From positions 37,628 through 101,627 of the forward strand of contig JAEINK010000011.1 in NCBI GenBank assembly GCA_016342585.1: a stretch of 64,000 bases of DNA. The letters run 5' to 3'. The notes below the pieces were generated by a model. It saw only the letters and a program-made list of their open reading frames with translations, ran no database searches and was not told the origin of the DNA. Source of the DNA: Spirochaetales bacterium. GTDB lineage: Bacteria; Spirochaetota; Spirochaetia; UBA9216. A program made the position numbers and the translations under genes. Positions within the stretch are counted from its first letter, which is position 1, and every line of letters begins with the position of its first letter. Shown here piece by piece: positions 48,922 to 58,821 of this stretch.

Positions 48922-49551
48922 TTGAGCGATATAAAAGAGCGGGTTCAAACCGGGAATAATGGAAAGATAATCTCCGAAATGGATTTATTGGAATATTTTA
49001 ACAGTAAGGCCTATATCTGGGATCATATCTGTTCCCATGATCCGGAAAAACTCACCTATATCACCGAACTCTGTAGCATCATGCCCGGAGATCGTGTGCT
49101 GGATATAGCCTGCGGTACAGGAGTCATGGCTTCCCACCTTATCGGGACCGATGCCGACTTCATTACCGGGATCGATCTCTCCAACAGGATGATAGAACAG
49201 GCACGACGGAAGTTTTCCGACCCGAGGTTGAATTTTAAGGTTGGGAATATCTATGATTTTTCAACGCCCTGTTGGAATGTGGCTATTATCTATTCCGCCT
49301 TACCCCATTTCATGGACCGCATCGGGCTTGTGAATAAGCTTAGCCGCCTGCTGGTACAGGGCGGCCGGTTCATTGTGGCTCACAGTGAGAGTAGTCGGGT
49401 AATAAACAGGGTTCATAATAATCAAGCTCAGGCTATATCCATTGAGTTGAGATCGGCCGCGGAGGAGTCCCAGGTTTTTCGATCGAAATTCAATATAGAT
49501 ACATTGATCGATACCGATGAGCTTTATGTTTTTTCCGGGACTCTTAACTAA
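48922..49551 (+). CDS. SAM-dependent methyltransferase, class I
   Basis: 209 residues from the TTG at 48922, chosen because AGGAGG (48908-48913) is 8 bases upstream; a GTG at 48913 overlaps that site. VLDIACGTGVMASHLIG is motif I, ITGIDLSNRMIEQAR motif II; the rest has SAM-fold spacing. The substrate is unknown. It lies 46 bases after the carbohydrate operon, so it may belong to it. A 111-base gap follows. Confidence 0.85.
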   Translation: MSDIKERVQTGNNGKIISEMDLLEYFNSKAYIWDHICSHDPEKLTYITELCSIMPGDRVLDIACGTGVMASHLIGTDADFITGIDLSNRMIEQARRKFSDPRLNFKVGNIYDFSTPCWNVAIIYSALPHFMDRIGLVNKLSRLLVQGGRFIVAHSESSRVINRVHNNQAQAISIELRSAAEESQVFRSKFNIDTLIDTDELYVFSGTLN

Positions 49552-49662
49552 CACCCCGCCTGCCATTACAAACCACCACGTTTCTATCATAATTGACTTC
49601 CTTCCCATAATTCTCTAACCTTTACATATAGTTTTTCATCTTCCACGAGAAAAGGAGGAGTC

Positions 49663-50625
49663 ATGAAAAATATCAGGTCAATCTCAATCGTGTTGCTCCT
49701 GCTCATCTGTATGGTACCTGTTTTCGGTCAGTTTCAGGAGATAATGATAGAAGCGCTTCCCGATATGGTGGGAGCCCGGGTCAGAGTATCCACCGAAAGC
49801 GACGCTACCTTCCAGGGAACCCTCTACTCCGTCACCGATGAGTTCATCCTGATTCAGGACCGGGACGGGCAAATTCTTACCATCGTAAAAGCGGTGATAA
49901 TAGAAGTTCTGCTCATAGATGCCGGCCTGGATGAAAAGGCCTACTATCAGGATTCCGCCTCAAACCGCCTGCTTGTCATGCCGACGGGCTTCCCCATGGA
50001 ACCGGGGGAGTTCCATATCGCCGATCAGGAGATTGCCGCCGTTACCATGTCCTATGGGGTGAATCGTAATTTTTCACTCTGGGGAGGGATCAGTCTCCCC
50101 GGGGCTTTGGTGAGTGCCCGGTATATCTGGTCGCTTGGCGACAGGGCAGCCCTCTCTGTTGGTTCCTTTGCCGGGATCTCCTGGATGGAGTTTTTGGGTA
50201 TTATTATACCCTATACCATATTCTCGGTGGGTGAGCCGGAGGATAATTTCACCCTCGGGGCCGGTACGGCCTTCACCTTTGATTCGGATGATTTTTCACT
50301 GGATGCGGCCATCCTTGTTCTGGGTCGGAAGTGGGTCCTCTCCGATACGACGGCCATTGTTACCGAAAACTGGATCATCTGGGGGCAGATAACCGATTAC
50401 GGGGTTGATTATGAGACATCCAGTCGTGCCTGGGATTTCGTCCCCTGGATGATTGTTCCCGGTGTGGCTTTCAGGATAGCAGGGGAAAAGTTCAGCTGGG
50501 ATATCGGTGTGGTCCTCCCCACCTGGGTCGAGCGGAGCTCCGGTGAGTATTATCTGGAAGGACTGGGTGGGAGAGGGACCTTTGTTCCCGTTCCACTTAT
50601 TTCCCTGACCTACCGGATAGATTAG
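49663..50625 (+). CDS. Predicted outer-membrane protein with N-terminal small-barrel region
   Basis: 320 residues. Signal peptide of about 22 residues (end VPVFGQ). Residues 30-80 (MVGARVRVSTESDATFQGTLYSVTDEFILIQ...) resemble an SH3/Lsm-like small barrel; then strands with alternating polar and apolar residues through to the C-terminus, as in a beta-barrel (SYGVNRNFSLWGGISLPG and similar). No enzyme motif. AAGGAGGAG before ATG. Confidence 0.65.
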   Translation: MKNIRSISIVLLLLICMVPVFGQFQEIMIEALPDMVGARVRVSTESDATFQGTLYSVTDEFILIQDRDGQILTIVKAVIIEVLLIDAGLDEKAYYQDSASNRLLVMPTGFPMEPGEFHIADQEIAAVTMSYGVNRNFSLWGGISLPGALVSARYIWSLGDRAALSVGSFAGISWMEFLGIIIPYTIFSVGEPEDNFTLGAGTAFTFDSDDFSLDAAILVLGRKWVLSDTTAIVTENWIIWGQITDYGVDYETSSRAWDFVPWMIVPGVAFRIAGEKFSWDIGVVLPTWVERSSGEYYLEGLGGRGTFVPVPLISLTYRID

Positions 50626-50637
50626 GACATCTTATTA

Positions 50638-51462
50638 TCAGGTTAAAAGATAACCTCTATCAGTCACGACCATCTCTCCCGTCACGGCAGATGAAAGGTT
50701 TGAAGCCAGATAGATAACCGTATTGGCCACATCCCCGGCAGTAACGAGGGGGCTTGTTCCGTCGATCTGGTTCAAGGGGTTGCGTTTTTCGACCCTCTTC
50801 GCAAGTTCACCGGCTCCCTCGCGAAGCCCTTTGGAATCCACAAGACCCGGGGCCACCGCGTTCACTCTTATGGCATGGGGGCCGAGTTCAGCCGCCAGGG
50901 AGCGAGTAAAGGCGAGGACGGCCCCCTTGGAGGCATCATAGTGAACAGTTTGTCCGAATCCGGGGTGAATAGCGTTAATTGAAGCCATATTGATTATTGT
51001 TCCACGGCTCTTCGCACCTTCAAGAGACAGCTGGTTTTTCATTCGACGGGCCGCCTCCCTGGCACAGAGGAAGGTTCCCTTGGTATTAATATTGAAAATC
51101 TTCTCCCACTCCTCTTCGGGAAGGTCTATCTGATCGTAGGAGCTGAAGATCCCTGAGTTGTTGATGAGGATATCCACTCTGCCGAATTGTTCATCACCGC
51201 ATAGGGCATCAAAGAGTTTTTCAACCTCCGGGCCGCTGCTTACATCCGCCTGAAAAGCCTTTGCTATTCCGCCGGCAGCTTCTATCTCTTCCACAGTTAA
51301 AAAGGCTCCGGCTGAAGAGGAGTTATAGACAATGGCGACCTTTACACCGAGGGATGCCAGGCTCCTGGAAATCTCCCTACCGATGTTAACTCCACCACCC
51401 GTAATAACGGCCGTTTTTCCTTCTAATTTTAGAAACTCACCTGCCTCTCTATTTATATTCAT
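50638..51462 (-). CDS. Short-chain dehydrogenase/reductase
   Basis: 274 residues, classical SDR: TGGGVNIGREI (cofactor loop), NNSGI (NNAG-like), catalytic Ser in NMASIN and YDASK (Tyr and Lys), and a conserved PG after the Asn-Ala (NAVAPGLVDS). Likely acts on a sugar, polyol or 3-ketoacyl substrate. No operon partner on the same strand. Confidence 0.9.
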   Translation of the reverse strand: MNINREAGEFLKLEGKTAVITGGGVNIGREISRSLASLGVKVAIVYNSSSAGAFLTVEEIEAAGGIAKAFQADVSSGPEVEKLFDALCGDEQFGRVDILINNSGIFSSYDQIDLPEEEWEKIFNINTKGTFLCAREAARRMKNQLSLEGAKSRGTIINMASINAIHPGFGQTVHYDASKGAVLAFTRSLAAELGPHAIRVNAVAPGLVDSKGLREGAGELAKRVEKRNPLNQIDGTSPLVTAGDVANTVIYLASNLSSAVTGEMVVTDRGYLLT

Positions 51463-51582
51463 ATGCGCTTAATCTCCCCTCGAAATAGTAGCATAAAATC
51501 ACAAGTAAAATCATCGGAACCCACTGTTATCTTTTTAGTTAATATGTTTATACTTTTTATATATTAATAATAGGAGTCCCCA

Positions 51583-52101
51583 ATGGAAGCCCTTCTGATT
51601 TCAGGTGTTATTGTATTTATTGGACGTATCCTCCAGGATCTATTCTTCAATTTTAAAATTGAGATGTTTAACCGGGGTAAGCTTTCGGGGGTCTTTGGAA
51701 TTAATTTCATTGAAAGTATTATCGGGATGACCGTCATAGCCATGGTTGTCCAGTATATCGATGAAGACCCCCGCTTACTGATATTTTTAGGATTAGGCTC
51801 TTCAGTCGGTGGCATTATAGTTATCAAAATACGGGAATTGATGAATGTGAAAATAATCGGAGAGCGACAGTATTATGTCCGAATTTCTTTCATAGGAAAT
51901 AAGGACCTTGTCGAGATCCTAAAGAAGGAGAATTATCTTTTTACGGTGGAAGAGCAGGAATTTCTTGACGGTAACATACGCACCGTAATCGAGGGGTCTC
52001 TTGAAAATCGTGCGCGTAAAGAGAAACTGAAAGGCATACTCAAAGGGCGCTCCGACAAGCTTGTTACGATTATCCCTGCCCGTGAGGTATACTGGGTCTA
52101 A
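51583..52101 (+). CDS. UPF0316/DUF2179 membrane protein
   Basis: 172 residues: three membrane helices (about 5-80) with a C-terminal soluble domain (about 90-172) that fits DUF2179 with its EYE-like small beta domain (FTVEEQEFLDGNIRTVIEG). Function unknown in the family; related to YebE/YitT-like proteins. AGGAG before ATG. Confidence 0.75.
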   Translation: MEALLISGVIVFIGRILQDLFFNFKIEMFNRGKLSGVFGINFIESIIGMTVIAMVVQYIDEDPRLLIFLGLGSSVGGIIVIKIRELMNVKIIGERQYYVRISFIGNKDLVEILKKENYLFTVEEQEFLDGNIRTVIEGSLENRARKEKLKGILKGRSDKLVTIIPAREVYWV

Positions 52102-52240
52102 TCATTTTATTTTATTCAGGAAGGGGAGTATCCCCTTCGCTGCAGCCTGCCTTGTCCGTTCCGCTTTTCCGGCTCCGTCACCTCCGCCGGGCGGACCGGG
52201 GCACTCTTCCGCTAACCCCTCCTGAATCCAATGGATTCAG
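52102..52240. other. GC-rich intergenic stretch with two small hairpins
   Basis: Between convergent genes. It contains AAGGGGA-GTA-TCCCCTT (52121-52137) and CTGAATCC-AAT-GGATTCAG (52222-52240), with a GC-rich stretch in between. No T run follows, and no gene was seen. One or both hairpins might stabilise the mRNA ends. Confidence 0.4.
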
Positions 52241-53560
52241 TTATTCTGTTCTGTATATCAGGATCCTGGAGTTTCTATCCTTATTGTACTTCTCCCGCTT
52301 CTCCACAGGGAGATCTTCCAGAGTGCCTGGAGTAAATCCCATCTCCAGGAACCAGTCGGATGTCTGGGTTGTAAGGACGAAGACCGCCTTCAGCCTCCTC
52401 TCTCTGGCCTGCTCTATCAAATAGGAGACGATTTTCCTTCCTATTTTTAAATGGTTAAATTTTGAATCAACAGCAATCCCGGCGACCTCGGCTTTGCCAT
52501 CATCATAAAGGTGGAGCCCTCCACAGCCGTGAATGATCCCATCCATGTCATACACAAAATAGTCCCCCAGGCCATCTTCCAGCTCCTCCCTGCCCCGGGG
52601 GACGAGGATCTTCTGGTTTATGAAGGGTTTCATCAGACTGAGGACGGAGCTTATATCCTGCCGCTTCATTGGCCGGATCCTTTCATAAATGTTGGAATAG
52701 ATCATGGTTCCAATGCCAAGGTTTGAAAAGATCTCCTGAAGAACAACCCCTTCTATCCTTCCGTCCAGGATATGAACCCTGTTTACACCCTCCCGGCAGG
52801 CCTCCACCGCCATGCGTATTTTACCTGTCAGGGGATTCTCACTATTCCTGGCAATAAACTGTTCCGCCTGCGAAATAGAAAGCTTGGAGAGTCGCCCCTC
52901 ATTGGACATGCTGATATCGTCGGGCAGGTTGATCCCCTGTTTTGTCAGGACATCTTCGGCCGAAAGGAAAAAAAGTTTTGAGGCTTCCATTTTCCGGGCT
53001 ATCATGGTTGCCAGCTCATCGGAGGATATATTGTAGGGATCCCCGTTGTTGTTCCAGCCTATACAGGGGAAAATAGGGATATGCCCCTCATTCAGGAGTG
53101 TTTCTACCGCATCGGTGCGGATTCTATCAACCTTTCCCGTATGCTGATAATCCACTCCGTTTACGACTCCCAGAGCGCGGGCCTTAACCCAGCTGCCAAT
53201 AACCGATGGTATATTGGATCCGGACAAAAGTGTCATAACCTTATTGGATACATCGAAGGCCGCCATCTTAATAAAATTGATACTCTCCTCAGTGGATATC
53301 CTGACACCCACTTCCGAGTGGTAGGGGATTTCATATCGTGTGAGTATTTCGTCGATCCTGTCTTTTGCTCCGGGAATAATTATTATCTTGATCCCATTCT
53401 GATGAAGGAGGGCCAGGTCTTTAACCAACAGGGAGAAATAGGAGTGATCAATAATCTGACTGTCAATTTTCAGAACAAAGAGGGCGTTCTGAAACCGGCG
53501 GTTATAGGAAAAGACCTCCCTGATTAGGTCTACATGTTCCCGAGACTGATTGCTGTCCAT
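52241..53560 (-). CDS. argA: N-acetylglutamate synthase-like: amino acid kinase fused to GNAT
   Basis: 439 residues from the ATG at 53558-53560, 8 bases after AAGGAG; an in-frame TTG at 53611 is less likely. N-terminal kinase-like domain (about 25-265: IIIIPGAKDRIDEIL, GNNNGDP-type segments) and C-terminal GNAT acetyltransferase (about 295-439: VAGIAVDSKFNHLKIGRKIVSYLIEQA, VLTTQTSDWFLEMGF). ArgA makes N-acetylglutamate, the first step to arginine. No other arginine gene is next to it. Confidence 0.88.
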   Translation of the reverse strand: MDSNQSREHVDLIREVFSYNRRFQNALFVLKIDSQIIDHSYFSLLVKDLALLHQNGIKIIIIPGAKDRIDEILTRYEIPYHSEVGVRISTEESINFIKMAAFDVSNKVMTLLSGSNIPSVIGSWVKARALGVVNGVDYQHTGKVDRIRTDAVETLLNEGHIPIFPCIGWNNNGDPYNISSDELATMIARKMEASKLFFLSAEDVLTKQGINLPDDISMSNEGRLSKLSISQAEQFIARNSENPLTGKIRMAVEACREGVNRVHILDGRIEGVVLQEIFSNLGIGTMIYSNIYERIRPMKRQDISSVLSLMKPFINQKILVPRGREELEDGLGDYFVYDMDGIIHGCGGLHLYDDGKAEVAGIAVDSKFNHLKIGRKIVSYLIEQARERRLKAVFVLTTQTSDWFLEMGFTPGTLEDLPVEKREKYNKDRNSRILIYRTE

Positions 53561-53717
53561 ACTCATGACTCCTTCGATGTCTATAATTCCTGCCATCCGG
53601 GAGATTGTCAAGACTCTCGTTTACAGGATTACTTTTTTCGTATTAATCTTCTTATCACTGTTATAATAAGCAGAGAATCAGGATTATGGTTCAATATTCA
53701 AATTCCGGGGGAGCAGT

Positions 53718-54842
53718 ATGAAAAACATCCGAATTGGATTAGCCGGCTTCGGTCCCATTGGTATCGTTCACCTTCTGGCCTATAGAAATATTCCTCTCAT
53801 TTATACGGGGCTTCTGCCTCCTTTTGAGGTTGTCGGTGTTTGTCAGACAAGCAGGGAAAAAGCCGAGGAGACGGCGAGGAGAGAAAACCTTGAAAGAGCC
53901 TACGCCGACTTTGATGAGATGGTAGCAGACCCCTCGATCGATATTATCGATATCGTGACGCCAAATTATCTCCATAAGGACCAGGTTCTGAAGGCTCTCA
54001 GGTCCGGGAAACATGTTTTATGCGAGAAGCCTTTGGCGCTTAACGGCAGGGAAGCTGACGAGATAGAAAGAGTTGCGGCTGAGTCGGAGTGTACGTTCGG
54101 GATGATTTTCAATTATCGTTTTATTCCTGCTATCATGAAGGCCCGACAGCTTATCGAGGCAGGACGGCTGGGCGAAATTTACACCTTCCGGGCGGAGTAT
54201 TACCATACGGGATATCAGAACCCGGAGAAACCGTGGTCCTGGCGGATGGATCGGGAACGATCCGGTGGTGGTGCCTTGATGGATTTAGGAGTTCATGTGA
54301 TCGATCTTGTCCGGTACCTTCTGGGGGAGGTGGATTCTATACAGTGTAAAACCAGAACGTATATTCCCCAGCGCTTTGATCCCCACTCTTCCCGAATGGA
54401 ACCGGTCACTGTTGATGATGCGGCCTGGGCTCATATCAATCTTAAGAACGGGGGAGTCGGAACCCTGGAGGTTTCACGATTTGCCACAGGGGCTCTCGAG
54501 GACCTGAAAATTACCGCCTATGGCAGTAAAGGAGCCTTTCGTTTTGATCTGATGGATTCGGATTTCCTCTACTGGTTTGATCCCGATGATGAGATGGCCG
54601 GTTGGAAACGGTTAGAGACTGTTCCGAAATATAAGGATGCCCGTACCCCCAATCCTCGAAGTACTGCCGGGTGGATCCGTTACCACACGGAAAACCAGTA
54701 CCGGTTTCTGAGATCGGTTGTGGATAATACTACCTTCCTGCCGGATGTTCATGATGGGGCCATGGCCAACCATATAATCGATGCCGCCTATGAAAGTGCT
54801 AACTCTTCACGGGATTGTAAGGTGGCCGATGCGGCAGATTAA
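53718..54842 (+). CDS. Gfo/Idh/MocA-family oxidoreductase
   Basis: 374 residues. NAD(P)-binding GLAGFGPIGIVHLLAY at the start, then DIVTPNYLHKDQVLKALRSGKHVLCEKPLALN (conserved EKP Lys) and DLGVHVIDLVRYL (catalytic Asp-His region). The family oxidises sugars and inositols. Substrate cannot be read. GGGGGAGC before ATG. A flavodoxin-like gene follows 62 bases later. Confidence 0.9.
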   Translation: MKNIRIGLAGFGPIGIVHLLAYRNIPLIYTGLLPPFEVVGVCQTSREKAEETARRENLERAYADFDEMVADPSIDIIDIVTPNYLHKDQVLKALRSGKHVLCEKPLALNGREADEIERVAAESECTFGMIFNYRFIPAIMKARQLIEAGRLGEIYTFRAEYYHTGYQNPEKPWSWRMDRERSGGGALMDLGVHVIDLVRYLLGEVDSIQCKTRTYIPQRFDPHSSRMEPVTVDDAAWAHINLKNGGVGTLEVSRFATGALEDLKITAYGSKGAFRFDLMDSDFLYWFDPDDEMAGWKRLETVPKYKDARTPNPRSTAGWIRYHTENQYRFLRSVVDNTTFLPDVHDGAMANHIIDAAYESANSSRDCKVADAAD

Positions 54843-54904
54843 AAATTCTTTTAATGAGGGGCTTTTTCAGAAAACTAACTTAAATTCAATCAGGAGGATT
54901 GATT

Positions 54905-55393
54905 ATGTCCGTAGCTATTGTTTATCTCTCTGGTAAAGGTTGGGTAGCGGAGCGTGCTGCCGAGCTGTCGGGATTAATCACAGATGATGTCACCCTTATA
55001 AATTTAAAGGATAGAAGCGCCGGTCAGGTTGACCTTCTGGCGTTTGATAGGGTTGTCATCCTTGGTGCTGTCCGGATGGGCCGGTTTCCCGGTAAGCTGA
55101 AGAGGTACTGTTTTAAAAATGAAGCCCTCCTGCTAAAGAAAAAAATCTCCTTTGCCTATGCCTGTCTTGAAGAGGATGAAGGGAAGAAGAATGCATATCT
55201 GTTATCGGCGTTTCCCCCCTCACTTGTAAAGGGGGCCTTTGCCAAAGTCTGGATTGGCGGTCGTATTCGCCTGAGTGACTATGGCTGGATTCAGCAGAAA
55301 ATGCTTGCCCCTCTTGTAAAAGATGATGTCATCGAGAAAAAGCTGAGTGAGAATATAGAAGTCCTCGCCGGGATGATTAATGAAAAATTATGA
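54905..55393 (+). CDS. Flavodoxin-like protein
   Basis: 162 residues from ATG 54905, 7 bases after AGGAGG. The flavodoxin fold is suggested by VAIVYLSGKGWVAERAAE at the start, DLLAFDRVVILGAVRMGRF (FMN loop) and alternating strands. It looks like the HemG or small flavodoxin_5 type, but the FMN-binding loop is not canonical, so the exact enzyme is not sure. It overlaps the next flavoprotein by 14 bases. Confidence 0.7.
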   Translation: MSVAIVYLSGKGWVAERAAELSGLITDDVTLINLKDRSAGQVDLLAFDRVVILGAVRMGRFPGKLKRYCFKNEALLLKKKISFAYACLEEDEGKKNAYLLSAFPPSLVKGAFAKVWIGGRIRLSDYGWIQQKMLAPLVKDDVIEKKLSENIEVLAGMINEKL

Positions 55394-56618
55394 TCTTGTT
55401 ATAGTTGGTGGCGGGCCCGCCGGTATCATGGCTGGCATATCCGCGGCTGCCGAGGGGCTCAAAGTTTGTATACTTGAGAAGAAGAGTAAGCCGGCCCGTA
55501 AACTGCTTATTACCGGAGCCGGCAGGTGTAACATCACCCATACCGGGACTCTCCAGGATTTCTTTGAGCACTACGGCGGCAGAGAACGGTTTGTAAAACC
55601 GGCTCTCTATTCATTTCCACCGGAAGCTCTCACAGCCTTTTTTCATGATAGGGGTGTGGAATTCAAAGAGCTGAATGAAGGGAAGATCTTTCCTGTATCG
55701 GAGAAGAGTACGGAAATATTAAAAACTCTTCTGACCGAATGTGAAAAACTAAATGTGTCTATTCATAATGGTGAATCTGTATCCGAGGTAAAGGTCAAGG
55801 GAGATCAATTTTCGGTTACATGTGATTCGGGACTCCTGTTTGAATCACCTCGGCTGGTTATATCCACCGGCGGCAGCTCCTATGCCGTTACCGGCTCTAC
55901 AGGGGACGGAGTTAAATTTGCCGCAGCGGCAGGCCATCGGATTACCGCCATAAAACCCGCCTTAGCACCTTTGGTTATCTCCGACTCTCCTTTTTTTGAA
56001 TTGTCGGGTATATCCTTGAAGTCCGTACTCACAGTTTTTAAGGATAACAAGGTTTATAAAAGAGGTGGGGGGGATCTCCTCTTTACCCATAAAGGATTCT
56101 CCGGGCCATTAATTTTAAATAACAGCCGGTATATGGATCCTGGTGACATGATTGAAATCAATTTTACAGGGATTTCAGGAGAGGACATCCGGGGTGTATT
56201 AACTTCCCCCGAATCAGCATCAGGAGGAAAACATGTAAAGACCGCTCTTCACTCCCTGAACCTGCCTTCCCGGTTTCTTCTGGCAATACTTGCTGAAGCG
56301 GGTATTCCTTCTGATAAGAAACTGGCGGAACTGGGAAAGAAAAAAATCTTTGAACTCGTAAGACTCCTGACAGCCCATCCTTTTACCATTAGGGGGGTAG
56401 GTGGGTGGACGGAGGCTATGGTTACCTCTGGTGGTGTGGACATCTCGGAGGTGAATCCTAAAACGATGGAATCCAGAATCCATCCGGGCCTGTATTTTGC
56501 AGGGGAGGTCCTTGATGTGGATGGGGATGAGGGTGGCTATAACCTGCAATACGCTTTTTCATCCGGATATCTTGCCGGCAAATCGGCAGCGCAAAGTAAA
56601 ATTCGAAAGTCTGTGTAG
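55380..56618 (+). CDS. BaiN/RdsA (HI0933)-family FAD-dependent oxidoreductase
   Basis: 412 residues. FAD site VGGGPAGIMAGISAAAEGLKVCILEK at the N-terminus, and GRCNITHT, a family marker (about 48-55), plus VDGDEGGYNLQYAFSSGYLAG at the end. Family members reduce steroid or other unsaturated compounds; physiological role is unclear. Its start is inside the flavodoxin-like gene, suggesting the two work together. Confidence 0.88.
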   Translation: MKNYDLVIVGGGPAGIMAGISAAAEGLKVCILEKKSKPARKLLITGAGRCNITHTGTLQDFFEHYGGRERFVKPALYSFPPEALTAFFHDRGVEFKELNEGKIFPVSEKSTEILKTLLTECEKLNVSIHNGESVSEVKVKGDQFSVTCDSGLLFESPRLVISTGGSSYAVTGSTGDGVKFAAAAGHRITAIKPALAPLVISDSPFFELSGISLKSVLTVFKDNKVYKRGGGDLLFTHKGFSGPLILNNSRYMDPGDMIEINFTGISGEDIRGVLTSPESASGGKHVKTALHSLNLPSRFLLAILAEAGIPSDKKLAELGKKKIFELVRLLTAHPFTIRGVGGWTEAMVTSGGVDISEVNPKTMESRIHPGLYFAGEVLDVDGDEGGYNLQYAFSSGYLAGKSAAQSKIRKSV

Positions 56619-56718
56619 TCCCCTGAGTCTGATCACAGATATGATTCATATTTAAATTTTACTTTCAGTTTACCGACAGATCCCGTATAATAAACTACCG
56701 TTAAAATTTTATAAATCA

Positions 56719-58821
56719 TTGGATCACAAAGTGTTTGAACAATTTATTGAAGCGCTGGAAAAAGATTTTGCAGCTATTAACGATCCCTGGGAAAAAATCG
56801 ATAGAATAAATAAATATCTCGATAATAGCAGAAGCTGGGATACCGAACTCTCGTTAAAATGGATAGAAACGGGGCTGAAACTTGGTACTTCTGTGGGGTA
56901 TGAAAGAGGGATTTTTCTTCTGCTTATTCATAAAGTCTTCGTCCTTACTCTCAAACCCAATATAAAGATGGCTGAAGAAGTCCTTGAGCAATCAAAGGGG
57001 CTGTTTGCCGGGGAAGAAAAATGGCCGATTGAAGCCGCTTATTTTTATCATGCAAGGGGAGTCCTTGAAATGGATATCGGTTTGACCGAGGTTGCCCTGG
57101 AATCATTGAATAAATCAGTTTTGATTGCCAGGAAGCATAAGGTCTGGCGGGTGCAGGTTAGTAGTCTAAACACCATCGGGATAATATATCTTGATGATGG
57201 GCGTTTTACTGAAGCACGCACCGTATTGTTAAAGGCCTTGGATGCTGGCCATAAGGAGGAGTTTGCACTAGGTTATATTTCGGTATGTAATAATCTTGGT
57301 TCTACATATCGGGAGTTGAAGGAGTATACAAAGTCGCGAAAGTATCTGGAATATGGAATAAAAAAAGCGGAAGAGCTTGCGCATTCCACCATGTTATCAA
57401 GTTTGAGTCAGGAGATGGCCCTGCTCTATGAAGATGAAGGTAATACGGAACTGGCCGCCAGTTTTTATAAAGATTCAATAAAATATATCGGTGGAATAGA
57501 TTATCTGACCTCTCAGGTTATTATTGATTATGGCCGATTTATGCTGAAATCCCCCGATACTGCAGAAGAGGGGATAGAGTTGCTTAATGGGATAATTTCA
57601 TCCCTGGATGGGGTTCGATCCAATAGCTATTTAACCAATGCTTTAGAAATACTACTTAACTATTACGAAGAGAATTCCATGGATAATGAATCCCTGAAGA
57701 TCTACAGAAAGATTGTAGAGATTAAAAAGGATTCAACAAAACTTCAAAAATCTTCCGAAAAACGGCAGATTGAACGTGAACTCTCATTAAGCTGGAGTAG
57801 GCATATAGATAGTATTTTTGACGCTGGAAGAATGATGCTGGAGCCATCCTCTTTAAGGGAAATATTTGAAATATTTCGGATGAGTGAACCATTTATTAAG
57901 TCTTCACCCGTCGCTCTATTGGCGGAGAAGGATCCTGATTCGGAAGAAATCAAAGTAATAGCATACCGGGGTAATAAGTATTTTCCTGATTACTTTATAA
58001 AAATTGATGATCCCGATTCCATGATTGCCTATTCTATGAGAACCGGAAGGAATGTCATTGTCCGGGATATAAACACCGAATCCCATTTCTTTACCAGAAA
58101 AGTCCGGCAATTTGATCCTGAGTCCGGCCATCCTTTAGTTCAATCCCTTGTTTGTATTCCCTTTGAACGTGAGGGTAAACAGTGTCTTGTCTCCATTCAG
58201 AAGTATGAAATAAATGCCTATGAACGAAGCGAAATTAATCTGCTTAAAGGCTTAATAACTTTCCTTGGGATCGCATTGGACGCGGCGGATAAGAATGAGA
58301 AGATAGCCTTGTTGTCTACCAGGGATCCCCTGACCAATCTCTACAACAGGCGAGAATTCTCTCGGCTGGCCGAAAGGTGCAGGGCGGCTCATATGAGAAG
58401 TCGCTCTTCCTTCAGGATAGCAATTTTGGATTTGGACCATTTTAAGGTGATAAACGATAAATATGGTCATAAGGTCGGGGATGATTGTCTTGTTGCTTTC
58501 AGCGAACTGCTGCGTGATATTCTTCGACGCGGGACGGATATCTATGCCCGGTATGGAGGAGAGGAGTTTATAATTTTATTCGTATGTGCCGATGCCCCCT
58601 CCTCATACGACATTATTGAAAAGATCAGGAAAGAGACTGAAGCCCTGATTATTGATGCTGATGGCATTAAAGTTAAAATGACAGTCAGCATCGGTATCGC
58701 CGAGTCCGATGAAAACTATGATTTGGATGTGTTGATTGAACGGGCTGATAAAGCCATGTATCAGGCAAAGGAACGCGGCCGCAACAGAAGCGTTCTGGCG
58801 AGGCCCTCTAAAACTGACTGA
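56719..58821 (+). CDS. TPR-GAF diguanylate cyclase (GGDEF)
   Basis: 700 residues. N-terminal half is tetratricopeptide-like (about 80-330; e.g. YISVCNNLGSTYRELKEYTKSRKYLEYGIKKA), then a GAF-like region (about 370-510) and a GGDEF domain (about 525-690) with YGGEEF, FKVIND and DKAMYQAKERGRN. It should make cyclic di-GMP. No membrane helix. The start is a TTG at 56719 without a good ribosome site; GTG at 56731 is an alternative. Overlaps the convergent gene by 14 bases. Confidence 0.88.
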   Translation: MDHKVFEQFIEALEKDFAAINDPWEKIDRINKYLDNSRSWDTELSLKWIETGLKLGTSVGYERGIFLLLIHKVFVLTLKPNIKMAEEVLEQSKGLFAGEEKWPIEAAYFYHARGVLEMDIGLTEVALESLNKSVLIARKHKVWRVQVSSLNTIGIIYLDDGRFTEARTVLLKALDAGHKEEFALGYISVCNNLGSTYRELKEYTKSRKYLEYGIKKAEELAHSTMLSSLSQEMALLYEDEGNTELAASFYKDSIKYIGGIDYLTSQVIIDYGRFMLKSPDTAEEGIELLNGIISSLDGVRSNSYLTNALEILLNYYEENSMDNESLKIYRKIVEIKKDSTKLQKSSEKRQIERELSLSWSRHIDSIFDAGRMMLEPSSLREIFEIFRMSEPFIKSSPVALLAEKDPDSEEIKVIAYRGNKYFPDYFIKIDDPDSMIAYSMRTGRNVIVRDINTESHFFTRKVRQFDPESGHPLVQSLVCIPFEREGKQCLVSIQKYEINAYERSEINLLKGLITFLGIALDAADKNEKIALLSTRDPLTNLYNRREFSRLAERCRAAHMRSRSSFRIAILDLDHFKVINDKYGHKVGDDCLVAFSELLRDILRRGTDIYARYGGEEFIILFVCADAPSSYDIIEKIRKETEALIIDADGIKVKMTVSIGIAESDENYDLDVLIERADKAMYQAKERGRNRSVLARPSKTD

